Below are positions 59,754 to 64,000 of a stretch of DNA of 64,000 nt, piece by piece. The position numbers and the translations under genes are program-made. The notes under the pieces are model-generated. The model saw only the letters and a list, made by a program, of their open reading frames with translations, ran no database searches and was not told the DNA's origin. Position 1 is the stretch's first letter. Each line of letters begins with the position of its first letter. Source of the DNA: an uncultured Allobosea sp. (lineage in GTDB: Bacteria; Pseudomonadota; Alphaproteobacteria; Rhizobiales; Beijerinckiaceae); contig NZ_CAMFJF010000014.1 in assembly GCF_945956895.1 (NCBI RefSeq), positions 1 through 64,000 of the forward strand, read 5' to 3'.

Positions 59754-60938
59754 CTATTCCGCCGCGCGCTTCAGCTCCAGCCCCTTGGCGAAGGGCAGCT
59801 TCGGCTCGCTTTTCTCGTCGTCGAAATCGAGCGCGCCGATCTTCTCGGCGCGGCTGGTGACCTTGCCGGCCGAGGTCTTGATCTGGCCGACATCGTCCTG
59901 CGCCTGCCGGAAATGAGTGTCGAGCTTGTCGACGCGCTCGCCGAGCCGGCGCACATCGTCGAGCAGCTTGCCGACCTCGCTCTGGATCACCTGCGCCTCT
60001 TCCCGCATCCGGGCGTCGCGCACCAGCGACTGCATCAGCTGGATCGCCAGCGCCAGCAGTGACGGCGAAACGATCATGATGCGGGCGCGGTGCGCCCGCT
60101 GCACGACATCGTCGAAATGCTCGTGCAGATCGGCATAGATCGACTCGGACGGAACGAAGAGCAGAGCGAGATCCTGCGTCTCGCCCGGCAGGAAATAGCG
60201 CTCGGCGATGTCCTTCACATGTACGCCGACATCGCTGCGCACGCGCTGGCCCGCGGCCTTCCTGGCGTCGTCGCCGCGCGCCTCGCGCAGCAGCGTGAAG
60301 CTCTCCAGCGGGAACTTGGCGTCGATGACGAGCCCGCGCCCGTCGCCGGGGAGCGTGACGAGGCAGTCTGGCCGCTTGCCATTCGACAATTGCGGCTGGA
60401 AGGCGAAGAAGGCGGCGGGCAGGCCGTCGCGGATGATCGCCTCCATCCGCCCTTGCCCATAGGCGCCGCGCGCCTGCTTGTTGGCGAGCACGTCCTTGAG
60501 CGTCACGACCTCGGAGGTCAGGTCGGTCAGGTTCTTCTGAGCATTGTCGATCACCGCCAGCCGCTCCTGCAGCTTGCCGAGGCTTTCGGTCGTCTGCTGG
60601 ACGTTGCGTTCGAGTCCCTGGCCGACTTTATGGCTCAACCCGTCCATCCGCTCGGCGACGAGCCGCGCGAGATCGCCCTGCCGGGTCGACAGGATCTCGG
60701 CCATCGATTGCATCCGGCCGGCAAGCTCCGCCTGCTGGCGGTTCATCTCCGCGACCTTGTCGTCCATCTCGCGTGCGCGCTCGGCCGCCATCGCGACTTC
60801 GATCGCGCGGCTCTTGCCGCCGCGCCAGCCGGCAATCACCGCCATCAATAGCAGGATGAGACTCAAGACCCCGAAGCCGAGTGCGGCCTCGGCCCAGGTC
60901 ACCGGGCGTTCCAGCAGGGTGAAGGCGATCTCGTTCAT
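59754..60938 (-). CDS. rmuC: DNA recombination protein RmuC homologue
   Basis: A 394-residue protein with an N-terminal membrane helix (about 15-38), a long coiled coil (50-160) and the RmuC domain (170-370), recognised by [48 protein letters not shown] and [18 protein letters not shown]. The domain resembles restriction-type nucleases; RmuC reduces recombination at inverted repeats in E. coli. It is divergent from def. Confidence 0.92.
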   Translation of the reverse strand: MNEIAFTLLERPVTWAEAALGFGVLSLILLLMAVIAGWRGGKSRAIEVAMAAERAREMDDKVAEMNRQQAELAGRMQSMAEILSTRQGDLARLVAERMDGLSHKVGQGLERNVQQTTESLGKLQERLAVIDNAQKNLTDLTSEVVTLKDVLANKQARGAYGQGRMEAIIRDGLPAAFFAFQPQLSNGKRPDCLVTLPGDGRGLVIDAKFPLESFTLLREARGDDARKAAGQRVRSDVGVHVKDIAERYFLPGETQDLALLFVPSESIYADLHEHFDDVVQRAHRARIMIVSPSLLALAIQLMQSLVRDARMREEAQVIQSEVGKLLDDVRRLGERVDKLDTHFRQAQDDVGQIKTSAGKVTSRAEKIGALDFDDEKSEPKLPFAKGLELKRAAE

Positions 60939-61052
60939 GCGCGGGAGCCTAGCCGATTCGGCAGGGGATGGCGAACGAAAGCGGAACAGTTTGACCGTCT
61001 GCCCACAAATGCTTATGTCCCGGGTTCAACAGCTCTTTTCCCTTGGAATCCC

Positions 61053-61592
61053 ATGGCCATTCGCCCGCTCGTCATCCTGCCCGACGCCCAGCTTCGCCTC
61101 GTCTCGAAGCCGGTCGAGGCCGTCACGCCCGAGATCAAGGCGCTGGTCGCGGACATGTTCGAGACGATGTACGACGCGCCGGGCATCGGGCTCGCGGCGA
61201 TCCAGATCGGCGTGCCGCTGCGCGTGGTGACGATCGACCTGTCGAAGCCCGAGGCAAAGGAGGGCGAGGAGCCCGAGCCCCGGAAGCCGCAGGCCTTCAT
61301 CAACCCGGAGATCACCTGGTCTTCGGAAGAGTTCAGTGCCTATGAGGAAGGCTGCCTCTCGATCCCCGAATATTACGAGGAGGTCGAGCGCCCCGCCGAG
61401 GTCAAGGTCCGCTACATGGATCTCGACGGCAAGACGCACGAGATCGCGGCCGATGGCCTGCTCTCCACCTGCCTGCAGCACGAGATCGACCATCTCGACG
61501 GCGTGCTCTTCATCGACCATCTCTCGCGATTGAAGCGCGAGCGCGTCACCAAGAAATTCGCCAAGGCGGCCAAGCGCGAGCGGGCTGCGTAA
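61053..61592 (+). CDS. def: Peptide deformylase
   Basis: A 179-residue metalloenzyme that removes the N-formyl group from new proteins. Its three motifs are [10 protein letters not shown] (44-53), EGCLSIPE with metal ligand Cys101, and QHEIDH with His143, Glu144 and His147. The ATG at 61053 gives normal length. It is followed by fmt, the enzyme for the opposite reaction, 150 bases on, with a palindrome between them. Confidence 0.97.
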   Translation: MAIRPLVILPDAQLRLVSKPVEAVTPEIKALVADMFETMYDAPGIGLAAIQIGVPLRVVTIDLSKPEAKEGEEPEPRKPQAFINPEITWSSEEFSAYEEGCLSIPEYYEEVERPAEVKVRYMDLDGKTHEIAADGLLSTCLQHEIDHLDGVLFIDHLSRLKRERVTKKFAKAAKRERAA

Positions 61593-61611
61593 GCTTCGTG
61601 AATTGGCACTG

Positions 61612-61716
61612 GTCATCCCGGACGCAGCGAAGCGGAAATCCGGGACCCATGCCTGAACATTGGCCTGAAGCGCTCAGGCATGGATCCCGGGTCTCCCTTC
61701 AGTCGCCCGGGATGAC
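61612..61716. repeat. GTCATCCCGG palindrome between def and fmt
   Basis: GGTCATCCCGG at the left is answered by CCCGGGATGAC at the right, and an inner CCATGCCTGA is answered by TCAGGCATGG. The copy at 62697-62808 after fmt is closely similar in the same orientation. Confidence 0.85.
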
Positions 61717-61742
61717 ATTCGTTTATAGGTAAGGTCGAGCGT

Positions 61743-62672
61743 ATGAGTTTGCGCGTCATCTTCATGGGCACGCCGGATTTCGCCGTGCCGGTGCTGACCG
61801 AGATCGTCGGCCAGGGGCATGAGGTCGTCTCCTGCTATACTCGCGCTCCGGCGCAGGCCGGGCGGGGCCTCGAATTGAAGCCCTCGCCGGTTCACCGTGC
61901 CGCCGAACGCTTCGGCATCCCGGTCTTCACCCCCGCCACGCTGAAGACGCCGGAACAGGCCGAGATCATCGCCTCGCACCAGGCCGATGTCGCTGTCGTC
62001 GTCGCCTACGGCATGATCCTGCCCCAGGCGATCCTCGATCTGCCCGAACTCGGCTGCCTCAATCTCCATGCCTCGCTGCTGCCGCGCTGGCGCGGCGCCG
62101 CGCCGATCCAGCGTGCGATCATGGCCGGCGATACCGAAAGCGGCGTCTGCGTGATGAAGATGGAAGCCGGCCTCGATACCGGCCCCGTCGCCATGGTCGA
62201 GAAACTCACGATCGGCCCGGACATGACGGCCGGCGAACTGCACGACCAGTTGAGCCCTCTCGGCGCCGATCTGATGGTGCGCGCGCTCGCAGCACTCGGC
62301 CGCGGCGGGCTGCAGTTCACGCCGCAGCCGGAGGAGGGCGTAACCTATGCCAGCAAGATCACGAATGCCGAGGCCAAGCTGAGCTGGGCGCTGCCGGCCC
62401 AGCAGGTCCATGATCTCGTGCGCGGCCTCTCGCCCTTCCCGGGCGCCTTCGCCGAGATCGATCTCGGCAAGGGGCCGGAGCGTTTGAAGATCCTGCGGAC
62501 GGCCCGCGCCGGCGGTGCGGCCGAGCCCGGCACGCTGCTCGACGACGAGGGCACCGTCGCCTGTGCCGTCGGGGCGGTGAAGCTGCTGCAGGTCCAGCGC
62601 GCCGGCAAGGCGCCGATGAGCGGGGCCGAGTTCCTGCGCGGCGCCCGGCTCGGAGCCGGCGGCAAGCTCTGA
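61743..62672 (+). CDS. fmt: Methionyl-tRNA formyltransferase
   Basis: A 309-residue enzyme that formylates initiator Met-tRNA using 10-formyl-tetrahydrofolate. The catalytic pattern is [26 protein letters not shown], with the conserved Asn-x-His near 106-108 and the following loop, and the C-terminal OB-like domain contains the [21 protein letters not shown] segment. Start [18 protein letters not shown] is typical. It is bracketed by two similar palindromes and followed by truA, an order common in alphaproteobacteria. Confidence 0.97.
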   Translation: MSLRVIFMGTPDFAVPVLTEIVGQGHEVVSCYTRAPAQAGRGLELKPSPVHRAAERFGIPVFTPATLKTPEQAEIIASHQADVAVVVAYGMILPQAILDLPELGCLNLHASLLPRWRGAAPIQRAIMAGDTESGVCVMKMEAGLDTGPVAMVEKLTIGPDMTAGELHDQLSPLGADLMVRALAALGRGGLQFTPQPEEGVTYASKITNAEAKLSWALPAQQVHDLVRGLSPFPGAFAEIDLGKGPERLKILRTARAGGAAEPGTLLDDEGTVACAVGAVKLLQVQRAGKAPMSGAEFLRGARLGAGGKL

Positions 62673-62696
62673 ACCGATGACCTCACCCTCAACGCG

Positions 62697-62808
62697 GTCA
62701 TCCCGGGCGCAGCGAAGCGAAGACCCGGGATCCATGCCGGAACCTTCATCGGCAGCGCTCCGGCATGGATCCCGGATCGGCGCGGCTTCGCCGCCTGTCC
62801 GGGATGAC
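62697..62808. repeat. GTCATCCCGG palindrome between fmt and truA
   Basis: GGTCATCCCGGG at the left, GTCCGGGATGAC at the right, and inner CCATGCCGG/CCGGCATGG arms. It shares long stretches (for example GCAGCGAAGCG and GGCATGGATCCCGG) with the element before fmt. Confidence 0.85.
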
Positions 62809-62828
62809 GGCGCAGGGGAGAGCGTCTG

Positions 62829-63581
62829 ATGCCGCGCTACAAGCTCGTCATCGAGTACGACGGCACGCCGTTCTCGGGCTGGCAGCGCCAGCTCAACGGC
62901 CCGTCCGTGCAGCAGAGCGTCGAGGAGGCGGTCGAGGCCTTCTGCGGCCACCCCGTCCGTTTGCATTGCGCCGGCCGGACCGATGCCGGCGTCCACGCCA
63001 CTCATCAGGTCGCCCATGTCGATATCGATAGGGAGTGGCGCACCGATGTCGTGCGCGACGCGACCAATGCCCGGCTGAAGCGGATTCCGGTCGCCGTGCT
63101 CGGCGCCGAATTGGTGCCCGACGATTTCGACGCCCGCATTTCGGCGCGGCGTCGCTATTACGTCTACCGCATCCTCGACCGCCGGGCGCAGCCGGCTCTG
63201 GAGCGCGAGCGGGTCTGGCATGTGCCGGTCAAGCTCGATCACGAAGCGATGGATCGCGCCGCCAAGGCGCTGCTCGGCCAGCACGATTTCACCACCTTCC
63301 GCGCCGCCGAATGCCAGGCCAACAGCCCGATCCGCACGCTGGATCGTTGCGATGTCCGCCGCGAGGGCTCCGAGATCGTGGTCTATGTCCATGCCCGCTC
63401 GTTCCTGCACCATCAGGTCCGCTCGATCGTCGGCTGCCTGAAGATGGTCGGGATGGGCCGCTGGCCGGAGAACAAGGTCGGCAAGGTGCTGGCGGCGCGC
63501 GACCGTTCGCAATGCGCCGCGCTGGCGCCGTCCTGCGGGCTCTATCTCGCCGGGGTCGACTATGTGGAACAGCCAGCCTGA
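62829..63581 (+). CDS. truA: tRNA pseudouridine(38-40) synthase TruA
   Basis: A 250-residue enzyme converting uridines 38-40 of tRNA anticodon stems to pseudouridine. The catalytic Asp52 lies in CAGRTDAGVHATHQVAH. Further family segments are YYVYRILD and ARSFLHHQVRSIVGCLKMVG. Start MPRYKLVIEYDGTPFSGWQRQ is standard. It is 20 bases downstream of the second palindrome and converges with a membrane protein gene. Confidence 0.97.
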   Translation: MPRYKLVIEYDGTPFSGWQRQLNGPSVQQSVEEAVEAFCGHPVRLHCAGRTDAGVHATHQVAHVDIDREWRTDVVRDATNARLKRIPVAVLGAELVPDDFDARISARRRYYVYRILDRRAQPALERERVWHVPVKLDHEAMDRAAKALLGQHDFTTFRAAECQANSPIRTLDRCDVRREGSEIVVYVHARSFLHHQVRSIVGCLKMVGMGRWPENKVGKVLAARDRSQCAALAPSCGLYLAGVDYVEQPA

Positions 63582-63593
63582 GGCCGGAGCGCT

Positions 63594-64000
63594 TCAGAAC
63601 AGGCCGAACAGCCTCGTGACGCCGTAGTCGAGCATAAGGCTGGCGGCGACCAGGGGCAGGGCGATGCCGCGCAGTTCCGGCCCGAACACGGCCTGCGCCA
63701 CGCAATAGCGCAGCCTCATGACGATCGCGGCGAAGAAGACGGATTGCACGACGGCCAGCGCCGGCGGCGCCCAGCCGATTGCGAAGACCGTCGCAGGAAC
63801 CGCCATCAGGCTGGCCGAGACGATGCCGGCCCAGTTCCAGGCGATCACGAAGCTGGTGAAGCGTGGTGTCTGCGCGAGCCGCGGACGCAACGCGACCAGC
63901 AGGGTCGGTACGGCGAGGATCGCCAGCGCCAACGCCGCGAGTACCGAGAGGGCGAGGGCTGGTGCGGTGAACAGCCCGGCACTGTTCGGTAACCCAGCGA
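63594..64000 (-). CDS. Integral membrane protein, unknown (5' end outside window)
   Basis: The minus-strand frame is open to the right edge, so the first codons lie outside. About 135 residues are visible, with roughly four hydrophobic helices separated by short loops (FVIAWNWAGIVSASLMAV, ALAVVQSVFFAAIVMRLRYCVA, ALPLVAASLMLDYGV). No family is recognised with confidence. It ends 13 bases from the truA stop. Confidence 0.6.
   Translation of the reverse strand, partial: AGLPNSAGLFTAPALALSVLAALALAILAVPTLLVALRPRLAQTPRFTSFVIAWNWAGIVSASLMAVPATVFAIGWAPPALAVVQSVFFAAIVMRLRYCVAQAVFGPELRGIALPLVAASLMLDYGVTRLFGLF

Noticed and set aside
61674-63512. 612-codon open frame on the minus strand
   Set aside because: It lies opposite fmt and truA and runs through two palindromes; no domain is visible.
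1-64000. CRISPR array, rRNA genes or insertion-sequence transposases
   Set aside because: No regularly spaced repeats, no rRNA-like stretch and no transposase frame were seen; the repeats found are dispersed palindromes.

Overview
The window looks like a chromosomal segment of a GC-rich alphaproteobacterium of the order Hyphomicrobiales (Rhizobiales). Pointers are an Irr-type Fur regulator with a heme regulatory motif beside fabA-fabB-fabI, an NDUFA9-like complex I protein, abundant GTCATYCCGG-headed intergenic palindromes, and a GCATTTTC/GAAAATGC palindrome typical of this order. The gene set would fit Bosea or a close relative, but the genus is inference.

Positions 1 to about 12,240 are an integrated prophage or phage-derived island. 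It ends at a tRNA-Leu(CAG) gene whose 3' end faces a tyrosine integrase, so the attachment site is most likely the tRNA 3' end; the other end lies left of the window. The leftmost part is a plus-strand block: the C-terminus of a virion-like protein, a DUF5681 protein and six tiny overlapping ORFs. From 9,587 down to 3,532 runs a compact minus-strand operon: excisionase-like HTH protein, small phage proteins, replication initiator, T7-gp4/Twinkle-type primase-helicase, HTH protein and secreted nuclease. No repressor, terminase large subunit or capsid gene is in view.

From 12,240 to 44,225 the content is mostly core chromosome: an NDUFA9-like protein, HAD phosphatase, hydroxyacid dehydrogenase, irr divergent from fabA-fabB-DUF3303-fabI, argG, a DsbA-like isomerase, an M48 protease/LemA pair, rpsA, an Hsp70-like protein, sppA-ihfB-lapA-ornithine cyclodeaminase, a TctC-type binding protein, two cell-wall proteins (MepA, extensin-like), a Tim44-domain protein, dapB-alkB, a TRIC channel, grpE and glnD. 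Small genes that are easily missed are a 56-aa DUF3309 protein and a 27-aa membrane peptide with its own ribosome site and terminator.

From 44,300 to 57,100 the content is more accessory: a frameshifted and motif-degenerate ABC ATPase, OsmC, a LuxR-type response regulator convergent with a hybrid histidine kinase that is translationally coupled to an orphan periplasmic binding protein, an amino-acid type binding protein, an HbpS/GlcG-like protein, small exported proteins, a PQ-loop protein, a quinone reductase, a membrane-anchored CadC-like regulator, an AT-richer patch with a DUF6647 putative metalloprotease, and an enolase-superfamily enzyme. The last part returns to core genes: a chemoreceptor, rmuC, def-fmt-truA and a partial membrane protein.

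The most unusual signal is at 20,816-21,285: a solitary GIY-YIG endonuclease gene framed by two near-identical palindromes in inverted orientation. The palindromes share their GTCATYCCG head with many other intergenic palindromes in the window. This resembles a REP-plus-nuclease arrangement, built on a GIY-YIG nuclease rather than a RAYT transposase.
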